DNA of 64,000 nucleotides from Platanthera guangdongensis (Eukaryota > Streptophyta > Magnoliopsida > Asparagales > Orchidaceae): the NCBI GenBank assembly GCA_039583875.1, contig CM077152.1, forward strand, positions 16,727,059 through 16,791,058. The letters run 5' to 3'. Of the stretch, positions 52,398 through 63,576 are shown in pieces. A program made the position numbers and the translations under genes. The notes below the pieces were generated by a model. It ran no database searches, had not been told where the DNA came from, and saw nothing but the letters and a program-made list of their open reading frames with translations. The stretch's first letter is position 1; every line of letters starts with the position of its first letter.

Positions 52398-53100
52398 TGT
52401 TGAAGCCAAAATTTGACTCCGACAAGCGTTCACAAAATTGGGGCGTAGCCGACACCTACTAGGCCCAAGCTCGACCTCCGACTGGTCGTGAAGGACTAAG
52501 AACAAACTGGCCCAAAGCCGCAGCAGGGAGGTCCCACCGCTTACCCGGAAGGTCATAGAGAGCTTCCCCTCCAAAGCCAAAAGCTGGGCTTGGAGTTCTT
52601 CAGAAGACTGTCAATTCCTCTCCCGAGTCTGAAAAAAGGTCCCTTCTGAAGAACCCCTATGGGCTTATTTATAGATTTCAGAATCTGAACTGCCAATAAC
52701 AAGACTGCACCGATCTGAAATTACCGGGGTACCCTTGGCTGGGTCTGCCAACAGCCAAACTCCGCTGTTCTGAGGAGCTATACGCAGTCCACCAAGGGTA
52801 AAAGGGTAAAAATACCCGGGGTAGGAGAGTAAAAACCCCTGCTTTGATAGGAAAAGCCTTCTCTCCCTCTGGCGAGAGGAAAGGCACCTGTCGGCGAGAA
52901 GGACCCACCGCCCGTCTCGTCGGAGCCTCTCGCCCTTGGAGGTCATTTCGCTTCTAGAGGCCCTCTCGCCTCTGGGTGGGGCCATTTTGCCCCTTGGAGA
53001 GCCCATCATCTCGCCGCTTGCGAGTGGGCCCTCCTATTCCCCTTTGCCTATCTCGCTCTGTTTGCTTCTTGAGGGCTCTTTGCGAGCCCGAGGTTGTACA
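52398..53100 (-). repeat. 5' LTR of element G
   Basis: Same ends and length as the 3' LTR. On the minus strand it is followed by GTTCTGGTGCGGTGAGCG, where the primer-binding site should be; the matching tRNA was not identified. Confidence 0.95.
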
Positions 53101-53935
53101 TGAGCGTAGTTTTTTCGCTCCGACGCGACTTTTTCGCTCAGACATGTTTTTTTTGGCCGGAAGCATTTTTTTCGCACAGGCGCAAATTTTTCTCCAGGGT
53201 GTGAAAATTTCGCCCGTACGTGAAATTTTCGCCCAGACGCGATAATTTTCGCTCAGGCGCTATATTTTCGCATGAACGCAATATTTTTGCACGAACGCGA
53301 TATTTTCGCATGAAAACAAAAAAATTTCGTTCGAGGAAAAAATTCGCGTAGGGGCGAAAAAACCGTATCCAGGTGAAAAAATTGCTCCTGGACGAAAAAA
53401 CTGCGCTCGGGTGAAAAAATCGCTCCCGTACGAAATAATCGTTCTCTTGCGAAAAAAATCACTTTCGGGTGAAAATATCCCTCCCGAGCGAAAAAATCGC
53501 ATCCGGGAGAAACACGCCCGATCAAAAAATTCGCGGTCGGGTAAAAATATCGCGTACGGGCAAAAAAATCACGCCGTGGCGAAAAATTCGTGGTAGGGCG
53601 AAAAACTCGCGCCCGTACGAAAATATCGCGCCAGAAAAAATTTTACCCCCGACGATAAAACGCGACCAAATGAAAAATCCGCGCCCGAGCAAAAAATCTA
53701 CGCCCGGGCGTAAATTTTGCAAAATCCGCGCCCGAGAGAAAAATCCGTGCCCGGGCGAAAAATTCGTGTCTGGGCGAAAAATTAGCACCATGGCGAAATA
53801 TTCGTGCCCGGGCGAAAAATAAGCATCCGGGAGAAAAATACGCTCTTCGGCAAAAAAACTTGCCCCGACGAAAAAAATCGAGGCCAAGCGAAAAATCGCG
53901 CCCGGGCGAAAATATCGTGCCCCAGAAAAAAAACC
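53101..53935. repeat. ~19-bp minisatellite, remainder of T-rich arm then inverted A-rich arm
   Basis: T-rich units continue to about 53320, then the array switches to the complementary orientation (units like GCGAAAAATCGCGCCCGG) until about 53935. With the left piece the arms are roughly 565 and 610 bp, a very large imperfect inverted repeat before element G split it. Confidence 0.82.
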
Positions 53936-53961
53936 GACTTTACACATTTTTACGGAATAAG

Positions 53962-54430
53962 TGTAACACCTTCATCCGTCAAATGAAATATAATAGAGGA
54001 TCCAGCCGGGACCCCACACCATATGCCACAAACAGGCAGCGAAATTACAGGTTATTATCAAAATGATTACACGCACCCTAACTCAGAGCATTCTATCAGA
54101 AGCTTTAGTGGTTATTATTGAACTCATCAAACACGAATGTCCACTATATATAAACAACCTCATTTATATATATCGCAGAAATGCAAACAGAAATACACGA
54201 AAGTGTGTAGCCTTAAGACCTTACAGTTAAACCTCATAAGTGTGCATTACAAACATCGGCGCAGAGGCCGGTCACACATGAAAACCGTAAAACGGGATAA
54301 AACTTTTCCACTCGGCCTTCGAGGGCCAGCAAAGCAGCAAAGACTTCAGCCCGCTATTTCCCGCTCGGTCCAGCACCTGCACAGGGACATTCCACCACAA
54401 GGGTGGTAAACAAGGCAACGGTCAGCATTC
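53962..54430 (+). repeat. Gypsy LTR fragment, plus orientation
   Basis: Starts TGTAACACCTTCATCCGTC and contains TTCAGCCCGCTATTTCCCGCT and CACCTGCAC in the same order as the inverted copy at 37780-38283. The LTR end was not located; 54431-54947 has no recognised feature. Confidence 0.6.
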
Positions 54431-55561
54431 AGCTGACCAATTATAACAATCATACCTCATACCCGGGGCAGCGGTTTAATCCCTGCAATCAAAGCAATCA
54501 CAATAGATATATCACAAGAAAGTGCACTTCCACAGTTTTCAACATATGACAAACATCGGCCTCACGGCCCGACGCTCCGTGCACTCAGGGCACATTATCG
54601 GTGTACCGAATTACACCACCGTTCAAAGGTCTCAGACCCAACGGTCAACTTTGAGCATTCATGCTCCACGACTCGCGACCGGAGACTTTTGTCTTGATGG
54701 CATACAGCCCAAAACTCTCATTATGTGATCCTAACGAACGCCAAAAACTTAGGCACTCAAGTTAGACAACCATAACGTAGATATAGTTCAGCACTTGCTC
54801 GTTGCTCAAATCGCCAGTTCAATGTCTAGACTGACGCGGGTCGGCTTCCCCTTGTCCGTTCGGCTCACTGGCCTTCCAGAGCTCATAGCTCACATAGTCA
54901 CACTGTCCCCGAGAGACTGGCTTTCACAATAACAGGTTATCTGGGAGCTATCGCCAGCGACAACCATTGTCGTCTGGCGTTAGCGACAAAACACACTTTT
55001 TGTACCCAACCCCAACCATAATTGTACCACCTATCCAGAAAACCATGCAGTCACATGCAGTGCTAGAATACTGGTCTTTCACGCCACAAATAGCTCATCA
55101 AGAGCTATCGCCATCGGCGACACTCAATATCGTCTGGCGATATCAACAGTTCTCCAAAACCATGATTTTACCTGGGTATTTTCCTGGAGCTCAACTCCAG
55201 TACTTTCTGTTACTCCACCTCACAGACACAACCCACAGACTCTGTACAATACTCGTTCGCTCGTTCGTGAAATAAAGCATCATCAATCCAGACCAACCTG
55301 TCTAGATGGGCTTCACACAGTATGTCTATTCCGTACTACACACTTCCGAAACTATATGCAAATGTAATTGGGGATATGAGTATCGACACAACAAAATTCT
55401 CTTAACAATTCCACCTTTTGGTAGAGGATTTCATGCACAGGCAAAATTAGGATTTCACTTGTCCAACCAGGAGCTAGTTAACCTTGTATTTCTCTTTGGA
55501 GTCATGGCGAAGCTGTTCTATACTGATGGAAATGAACGCCTCACTTTCCTCTTCGCGGAAA

Positions 55562-55735
55562 GATGATTCAGTTGAGAAACTGGCTAAGTTGTACGTAGAT
55601 AATATCGTACGATTGCACGGTGTGTCTCGTAGCATCGTAAGTGATCGAGATGAGCGATTTACTTCAAATGATTGGAGGCTAATCCATCAGTTGTTGGGGA
55701 CTAAACTAAAGTTCAGTATGGCCTCAAGGAAATGA
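55562..55735 (+). pseudogene. Ty3/gypsy integrase core fragment
   Basis: SVEKLAKLYVDNIVRLHGVS, then IVSDRDERFTSNDWRLIHQL and LGTKLKFSMA match the middle of a chromovirus-type gypsy integrase, including the second catalytic Asp. It ends abruptly where a (GA)n run begins. The flanking 55144-55561 has no recognisable coding sequence. Confidence 0.78.
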
Positions 55736-55742
55736 TGTAATG

Positions 55743-55763
55743 AAGAGAGAGAGAGAGAGAGAT
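55743..55763. repeat. (GA)n microsatellite
   Basis: About ten GA units directly after the truncated integrase fragment, at its breakpoint. Confidence 0.9.
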
Positions 55764-56254
55764 AGAAACAATGAATTCTCATTCATATTCTTCTCTGGTT
55801 AAGTGGACTCGGAGTAAGCCCAGCCACATGATGTCTCCATAAAAACGAAGCAAAGGCCAAGATTTGGGTTGACTGGTCAACTTTGGCACTATCGCCTGCC
55901 GGCATCGACTGTCGCCACTCGGCGATATCGACTTAACCGCTTTGACCGCTTAACAGCCAATATGACACATGTCTCACGCCATGTAGCACTATTGTCCGAC
56001 GACATCCACTGTCGCCAATCGACGATACCATTCGACGATTCGTCGAGTGTGTCGAATGTGTAGAGTGTCGACTCAACGTTTTATCGCTATCGCCACCAGG
56101 CGATACCCACTGTCGTCTGGCGTTATCAAAGTGAGTAGCTTACTCAACGCTTCGAGTCGTCGAGTGTGTCGAGCTCACTCAACGCTTTAAGGCGTTGAGT
56201 GCGTCGAGACCTATCGCTATCGCCCCAACGGTACTCATTGTCGCCCGACAATAG

Positions 56255-56735
56255 AGACCAATATTTATGCTGTCAAATTTGGGGCAATAAGCGCTTATTA
56301 GAAATCATAAGCTGGACCCGAATAACTTATGAAAAATCAGTTTATCATCAATTTTAAAATAAGTAATTTTTTATAAGCTGCATAAACAAACTACTATAAA
56401 ATTGTGTTTGCGTTTTGAATAGAGATTATTCGTCAGTATAAGCTGTCCCAAACAGAGACTAAAACTAATATAATCTGCTCTGTTACAAATCATAATTTAA
56501 TTATCAACGAGACAGTCTATATAACCATCAAATGCAAAAAAAAAGTACAATACCTAGAGAAGGAATGACACCACCAACACATCTAACTCGCACGATTCGT
56601 AGTAGAAATAGTAATCTAGATTGTAATATGCGTCATGGATACACAAGGTTCACCTGGGAATCATGAAGTCAATCCACGACATTCAATCACCATCTCAAAT
56701 GAGTCCTGCTACGCCCTTAAAAAAGTGTTTTTTTT
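56255..56735. other. Intergenic, no feature recognised
   Basis: AT-rich DNA without ORF, repeat or RNA gene that can be supported. Confidence 0.5.
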
Positions 56736-56950
56736 GTAACGACCCCAGCACTCAGCTCGAAAGAACAATCGTTGGCACCCCAGCACCCAGCTCAAAATGG
56801 TCAGTCTCAACTGGTCTGCAGACCTTACACGCCAACCTGATTCCGGTGTTATCACAACGCATATCGTGTTGTAGGAGGCTGCAGCCTCCCTTTGATTGGG
56901 GGAAACTCAAATTAAGCGGGTAATGCTGGGACTTCCCAGAAGGTCGCCAA
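56736..56950 (+). repeat. Gypsy LTR fragment
   Basis: TGTAACGACCCCAGCAC at the start and TGCTGGGACTTCCCAGAAGG near the end are typical of plant chromovirus LTR starts. Cut short by LTR H. Confidence 0.55.
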
Positions 56951-56953
56951 TTA

Positions 56954-57715
56954 TGCCACTATTGCCCAAACACGCCTAACAATAGAGTTTCTCCACTCTT
57001 CATCACCATTTGAGCTGCCCTAGCATGCACAACTTGCCGGCAAATGTCGATAACGGCCTTCTCCTTCTGGAGACGACACTCCATGTAAAATTTATTGAGG
57101 TCGAAAAAACACTCAACCACCAAGAGAGTAAATCACTAGTAATGAGGAAACAAGGCAAGACTTGTATCAACTTTTTACAACTTAGATACAATGTGAGACA
57201 TGATTTTGCATTGTAAAAAAACAACAGCAATGACCTTCTGGTCACTTTTGAAACCACCTAGCCGCAGAAGTCGCACCACAGGACACATTGAAACTACTAG
57301 AAACTGTCAAGGAAGAATATCACTATTTTGGTCGCTTAACCGCATTACCGTCGGCAGTAAGAGTTACTGCCCAACGTTAGCCGCCTATTTGCAAACTGTT
57401 GTCTGCCACTGCACTGGAGCTGGGTAACTGACTTAACCGCCAGATCTAACCGTCAATGCTAGTCGCTTAGTTTGCAAAGTAGGCTGCCTAGAGGCCTCTT
57501 CTCCTTGACTCAAAGTGCTAACTGCAACCTTTGCTCTGAGCTATAGTTCTCACTGTTCCGGTACAAATAACAGGGTCTGAACCCCTATTTATAGGTTGGG
57601 GAAAGGAATATACGGGAATCTAGCTACCACCCTGTGGTAATACTACCGCTGGCGGTTAGACGATTAAACAAATTCTAACCGCGCGACTAGCTCGGCTTCA
57701 CTTCAAAATTTTAAC
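56954..57715 (-). repeat. LTR H: copia 3' LTR, minus orientation
   Basis: Plus-strand ends TGCCACTATTGCCC and CTTCAAAATTTTAACA, about 762 bp. To its right CTCCACCCAAGG is the complement of a polypurine tract, so this is a 3' LTR and the element body should lie to the right, where only 57716-57849 remains before LTR F. Inverted TATA CTATTTATAGG near 57587-57597. Confidence 0.65.
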
Positions 57716-57849
57716 ACTCCACCCAAGGCAACAACTCCTTCAAGAGCCAGCTGGACCTTCTTCATCACGGTCCTTATGCTCTAGGAGAGAAAGCTATAAA
57801 TCCGATAAAATCACTTCTTTTGTTGTAAAATAATAAATACACTTTTTTT

Positions 57850-58700
57850 TGTTATAAAATTCGGTACAAACGCAGATAAAGCCCTAAATCAACATAGGTA
57901 ATAATAACAAAAAACACAACCACATAATTTATAGAATCAAAATATAAATGCAAATATATGAGTGAAATTTGACCGTCCGATGAAATACATGTGCATCCAC
58001 CGGACATGCACGATCCGCAAGAGAAAATAAGATCTGGACTACAATCCGTCTCACGAACGCAAAAGTTTCATCAGAACCTTCAACGCCGAAATTTGACGTT
58101 CAACCGCAATCACCGTTGGAGAATAATGCTGCCACCGGAGAACAATGCCGTCACCAGAGAGAAAACACCGTCGAGAATAACTGCACTTACGCACGCCGTC
58201 GACACCACACCTCTCCTCTCCAAAGAACGTCTGCTGCAACGCCAGCGACAAACTCCACCAAGCCCGGCAGCAGCACCTTCTCCCAACACAGGCGGTTACA
58301 TCCTCCAAGACCGGAGACAACACTCAAGGCCGACAGATCTTCCGAGTGCTCGAGGGCGAGAGAGAGAGAGAGAGAGAGATGGCTGGGCAGTTGTAAATTC
58401 TTCCAGGCGGCTGTCCTAAAACTCACAGAAGGTTCAATTGCACTCCCTCCCAATGTCCAAGGCGGTCCATTTAAAATCATGCGTACAGGCCAAAGGAAAA
58501 TAAGGAATGAAATATTTCCTTTCTCACGTTGCCAACTCACAGGTAATCTCCCAAAAGAAAAAAAAACAATATTTTTTTTCTTTTTGTTATTCACTTGATT
58601 TAGGCGGCAAGGATTTGAGGAATCATTTCAAAAACGGATGCGGATCTGAACCAACAAATCCAATAATTATCATCTTGGTTCAGGATTAGGAGTCACGACT
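57850..58700 (-). repeat. Left (3') LTR of element F
   Basis: Left end TGTTATAAAATTCGG. It contains a (GA)n run near 58357-58379. The right boundary is not fixed; about 58600-58700 is estimated from loss of similarity. It shows the undisrupted version (GGCTGGGCAGTTGTAAATTC) of the site where E entered the right LTR. Confidence 0.6.
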
Positions 58701-58785
58701 TGTACGAAACATTCCCTGCACAAAGCATCATCTGCATTAGGCAACACTGCACATAGCATGGTGTGCACGAAGCACCACCTCAAGT

Positions 58786-60700
58786 TTGAGGTGTCAGCTG
58801 ACCTGCTCCATTCGACTCATCTCTGCTCGGGCTCAACCTCTGAACGTCGACGCAACTGTTGAATCTAACTCGCCAAGTCAGACCACTAAAAGGAAAATCT
58901 TCGGCACTACATCAACCATCCACTCTGTTAGCCGCAGAAATCATGGCCACACTACCTCGCATCGTGGTCCCCATCATCCAGTACAGACAACCACACTGCA
59001 TAGCTCACAAAAATATGGTGCGTCCTCGAGTCACCGTCAGAACTCTATCTCTCGCCGCAAAACTGCATCATCTGAAGTCCAATATGCCCAACGATATCAA
59101 ATTCCTGCACAACTTGGGCACCAGATGTACCCGCTCAAGTCTACGCACTGCTCTGTTATGCGTTCTGATGTTCACCGTCCCTGTCCCAGTGACCTCACAT
59201 GCTGAGTCGTCATCCAGAAAGACCAACTCAGTCATCACCTCCAGTAAACTGAATATCCTTACATCTGAGCAAATGTATTGTGAAGCACCAGAATCCAATA
59301 TCCAGCTATCAGAGTCGCATGGACTCTCAGTGATGAGAAAAGACACATCATTATTACCTGTCGTACCTACCGCCACCTTGCCCGCACCCTGGTGGTCCGT
59401 AGAAATCTGCGCAGCTGCAGACAATGTCTCCTAATATGGTCACTCTGTCTGTTGTGGTATCACGTCACTGCCTTCCTCAATGCGAATATGGACTGTGCAC
59501 TCTCAGATTACTTTTCGAACAGCCTCCCTCGTCATTCTTCTACTACCAAAGCATGCTCACCATCAAGAGTGGGGTCTGGCAACATCTGACTGGACAGTAA
59601 CACATGTGTTATGCTCCAAGTCTACTGTATCTTTCCCATACAACAGAGTGCTTTGCATGCGTTTATATGACATTGGGAGCGAGGTCAGAAAAAAAAGGTC
59701 TTATCTTCTTCCACTTTCACACCAACTATATGCAGTTTGCTGAGAAGTTCATTAAACACATTGAATTATTCTTGCAGGTTACCACCCTCCTGCATCTTCA
59801 GGGTGTCGTACAATCTCTGCTTTAATAACCGTCTCGTGGTCAACGACTTGCTCATATACCCTCCTACATCTTCAGGGTGTCGTACAATCTCTGCTTTAGT
59901 AACCGTCTCGTGGTCAACAACTTGGGCACCAGATGTACCTGCTCAAGTCTACGCACTGCTCCGTTATGCGTTCTGATGTTCACCGTCCCTGTCCCGGTGA
60001 CCTCACATGCTGAGCCGTCATCCAAAAAGACCGACTCAGTCGTCACCTCCAGTAAACTGAATATCCTTACATCTGAGCAAATGTGATGTGAAACACCAGA
60101 ATCCAATATCCAACTATCATAGTCGCATGGACTCTCAGTGATGAGAAGAGACACGTCATTATTATCTGTCGTAGCTACCGCCACCTTGCACGCACCCTGG
60201 ACGTCCGCAGAAATCTGCGCAGCTGTAGACAATGTCTCCTGAAATGGTCACTCTGTCTGTTGTGGTATCACGTCACTGCCTTCCTCAACGTGAATATGGA
60301 CTGTGCACTCCCAGATTACTTATCGAACAGCCTCCCTTGTCATCCTTCCACTGTCAAAGCATGTTCACCATCAAGAGTGAGCTCTGACAACATCTGACTG
60401 GACAGTAACATAGATGTGTTATGCTCCATGTCTACTGTATCTTTCTCATACAATAGAGTGGTCTGCATGCGTTTATACGACGTTGGGAGCGAGGTCAGAA
60501 AAAAAAGGTCTTATCTTCTTCCACTTTCACACCAACTACATGCAGTTTGCTGAGAAGTTCATTAAACACATTGAATTGTTCTTGCAGGTTACCACCCTCC
60601 TGCATCTTCAGGGTGTCGTACAATCTCTGTTTTAGTAACCTTCTCGTGGTCAATGACTTGCTCATATACAGTCCCTCAAGCTTTTCCCACAACTTGACGT
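58786..60700 (-). pseudogene. Element F gag-protease remnant, internally duplicated
   Basis: Minus strand. gag fragment LTTRRLLKQRLYDTLKMQEG with LQEQFNVFNELLSKLHVVGV near 60640-60500; protease twice, DSWILDSGVSHHICSDVRIF (60232-59920) and DSWILDSGASQYICSDVRIF (59424-59068), followed in the left copy by LRRNLISLGILD-type and GAG-pre-integrase traces. The doubling is a DNA-level tandem duplication. Confidence 0.78.
59110..60673. repeat. Direct tandem duplication, offset about 810 bp, inside element F
   Basis: AACTTGGGCACCAGATGTACC occurs near 59110 and 59921, ATGTGTTATGCTCCA near 59604 and 60414, CATCTTCAGGGTGTCGTACA near 59793 and 60603. A smaller ~80-bp direct repeat (CATCTTCAGGGTGTCGTACA at 59793 and 59869) sits at the junction. 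Confidence 0.85.
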
Positions 60701-61109
60701 AGAATCTTCAACACCGATGTTGAACAGTACTTTGTCGTCGACGCACATCCATATTGCGCAGGTGGTGCGCTCATCCACATATTCACTCAGAATCCTTCAC
60801 TGGAGCGGGCATAGAATAACGCTCCCGCAACACTCGGATCAACTCCAGCTCAGCAATCATATCCTTGACCCGAATCTGTCATACACGAAAGTTCCAGCTA
60901 CCATCAAATTTCTTCACAGAATATATGGTCAACACAGTGTTCTTCACTGTCATAGCTGCCCGCAGTACATCTGGGCAATCTGATTAATTCACGGATCAGA
61001 TCTAAGAAGATAGGGTGCAGACCGATATCATCACCTACCGTTGACTCAACCCTAAAACCAAAACGCTCAATCAGTCAGCTACTCGGAACCTGCCTCTGAT
61101 ACCCCTTAT

Positions 61110-61624
61110 TGTAAATCTGGTACAAACGCAGGAAAAGCTAAAAATCAACACAGGTAACAAGAACACAAAACATAACCACATAATTTATATAATGAAAATA
61201 TAAATGCAAATACATGAGAGAAATTTGACCGTCCGATGAAATACACCAGGATCCGCCGAACACGCATGATCCGCGAGAAAGTAGAAGATCTGAACTGCAA
61301 TCCGACTTGCGGACCCACGAGGTTCACTGAAACCTTCAACATCGAAGTCAGACGTTCAACTGCAACCACCACCGGAGAACAACGCCGCTACCGGAGAGAA
61401 AACGCCGACGAGGCTACCTGCACTCATGCACGCCGTCGACACCACGTCTCTCCACTCCAAAGAACGTCCACTGCAACGCCGGTGACAAACTTCATCAAGT
61501 CCGGCGACAACACGCTCTCCCTACGCCGGCGGATACCTCCTCTAAGACCGACGACAATACTCAAGGCCGGTGGCCCCTCCGAATGCTCAATTGAGAGAGA
61601 GAGAAGATGAGAGATGGCTGGGCA
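61110..61624 (-). repeat. Right (5') LTR of element F, truncated by element E
   Basis: Aligns with the left LTR from 57850 up to GATGGCTGGGCA, where the TGTTGAATTC of element E begins. Confidence 0.72.
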
Positions 61625-63490
61625 TGTTGAATTCTGTGAAGTGAAAGTGGTTGAATGGAAGGCTTGGGAAACCTATCCGCGCGGACTACGCGGACTGGGT
61701 TGGCGGACTGCTAGGTCGGCAGGGATGTTGCAGGCGGTTTGCTCTGTGGCGGCCTGGGCGGTCTGTTCGCGCGGACTGCGCGGACAGCAGCGGCGGTCTG
61801 ACAGGCCAGTGTATGCTCAGCAGGCGGTCTACTCCCAGGAAGTAACCGGGCGGATAGGAAAGTTATCCGCGGAGTCCGGCTTGAAGCGGACTGAAGAACT
61901 GGAGCTCGGCAGACCGGTTTGGCAGATGCCTTGGTCTTGCTCTAGTGAAGCGGCAAGTGGAAGCCGTGGAGACCGCCGGTCAGCGCGGACAGGAACTGGA
62001 GGTCGCCCGGTATGGCGGGCTAGATCCAGTGTCCGCCAGTAAGTGCGGACTGGCCCTTGCGGCCAGTGGGCTGGACTTGGTGGGAATTGAACCAAGTCCA
62101 GGATGGCTCAGTCCGGGGAGATCGCGCAGTGGAGCGCGGGCTGGTTTCTCAGTCCGCCAAGCGTAGTAGAAGTGCTTTGCCTTGTTTGCTAGCTTGGGGA
62201 TATGCGGACTGGAGGATTGCCCGTGCAGGAGCGTGCGGACTGGAGCTGGAGTCCGCTGAGTCCGGAGATGCCTTGTGATGAGGCAATGGACTCAGGAGTT
62301 GCGGACTGGAGTCTGCTGTTAGCGGACTGGATTGGCGTGTCCGCTAAGTCCGGAGGTGCCTTGGCAATGAGGTAATGGGCTTGGGATATGCGGACGATAG
62401 CCGGGTATCCGCTGAGTCCGGCAGGTGCCTTGATGGCGCGGTTGCGGGCTCGGGTTTTGCGGGCTGATGCCTTGTCCGCAGAATGGCGGATACGGCTTTT
62501 GTGGAGTCCGGCTGTGGTGGTCCTGGCTTGGTCTCTGGCGGCAAGGCGGACTGGATATTGGAGTCCGGCCTTGGAGAAGCTGGGGCGGACTGGCTATCTG
62601 CACAGGGCGGCGAACTGGCATGTGTGTCCGCGGGCTGGCGGACACATAAGTTCTTGCTGCGGGTTGTGGCGGTGATCCTATCGGGAAGGGCGGTGACCAT
62701 ACTCATCGTCGTGCCTATAAATAGGACCCATGTCACATCAGGAAAACTAACCGAGGAACCTAGACCGAAGTAAGTGAACAGTTTTTGAGCTCGCGTAAGT
62801 TGCTGCGGCCTGGACTTTGTGTCCGCGCGGATAGAGTTGACCCGGTTGTGCTGTGCAGGTTGTGCGGATAGCGCTGGAAAGCCAGGACTTGGCTCTGATT
62901 GCGGTCAGGGACAGTGCGGACTCTGCGGTTAAGCAACAGGCGGTAAACAGCAGGTCGCGGATAGCGGCCAGGCGGTCTTCTCTTTGGCGACTTGGTTCGG
63001 GGTTCAGGAAGTCGCCGGTTTCTGGCGGACTGTTCCATTCGGTGGCGCAGCTTGTGCGGTCTGGCGGCGTGCAGACCGGCGGTGAAGAGCTAAGCATTGG
63101 AGTAAGGGTGAGTCCGCGCGGCTTGGGTTGCGGTCTGGCGACCTGGCGGACTGAGCGGACTCCACAGCAGTAGGTCGGCGGCTTGTTGATTGAGTCCGCG
63201 CGGCTTGTTTTTTGTTCTTGTCTTTGTAACTGTCTCTGCTCTCCCGATGTTGGGTTTTGGTGAAGCATGTCTCGCCATGTATGTCTCGCCTTGTAAAGAA
63301 GTTTGCTCTTGATCAATAAAGAAGCTTGTGCTGCATGTGTTGCTGGTTGTTACTGCTTTGTTGAGATAACCACTGTTAACTCCACGATCCGGGAAAACTT
63401 TCAACATATAAGTGGGCGTATTCTCCTTCGGTTTGTTGAGTTTTCAGCAGGGTATCCAAGGGGGCGTCTGCGGTTTGTTGAATTTTAACA
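61625..63490 (+). repeat. 5' LTR of element E
   Basis: 1866 bp, TGTTGAATTCTGTGAAG to GAATTTTAACA. TATA box CTATAAATA near 62715. Very dense in GCGGACT words. The ORFs within it are composition effects. Confidence 0.88.
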
Positions 63491-63576
63491 TGGTATCAGA
63501 GGGAGGTTGTTGGAGTGGTCAAGCAGTGCTCAATGGAAGTAGTTGCTCGTCTGTCGAGGAAACCAGTGGTAGAACC

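Larger units (their letters stand above)
39955..53100 (-). mobile_element. Element G: young, nearly complete Tat-type Ty3/gypsy retrotransposon
   Basis: Two 703-bp LTRs (39955-40657 and 52398-53100) differ at seven positions with no indel by eye, so the insertion is recent. Flanks TGGGC (39950-39954) and TGAGC (53101-53105) are a duplication with one mismatch. Minus strand: gag, protease, RT, two RNase H domains, integrase. Plus strand: two antisense genes. A 112-bp array lies between pol and the antisense genes. The dual RNase H and antisense ORFs are Tat-lineage hallmarks. Frame changes break gag-pol. Confidence 0.95.
54948..56254. repeat. Dispersed palindromic TATCGCC motif, six copies
   Basis: Units of about 40 bp built as CTATCGCC-x-GGCGATA then ACTGTCG-x-TGGCGATA occur near 54948-54987, 55104-55143, 55889-55930, 55989-56029, 56087-56127 and 56217-56254. 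Each can fold on itself. A related string sits in the copia LTR at 4201-4235. No known family recognised. Confidence 0.6.
57850..61624 (-). mobile_element. Element F: pol-deleted copia remnant, minus orientation, right LTR cut by element E
   Basis: Left LTR from 57850 and right LTR from 61110 share GGTACAAACGCAG, the AAATTTGACCGTCCGATGAAATACA block and the ACGCCGTCGACACCAC block. Between them are gag and protease pieces on the minus strand but no integrase core, RT or RNase H. A primer-binding site (complement of GGTATCAGAGGC) lies at about 61091-61102. Tork/Tnt1-like by protease style. Confidence 0.75.

Noticed and set aside
37780..54430. The two gypsy LTR fragments (37780-38283 and 53962-54430) as an LTR pair around the intervening 15 kb
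   Set aside because: They are in opposite orientation, so they cannot be the two LTRs of one element.
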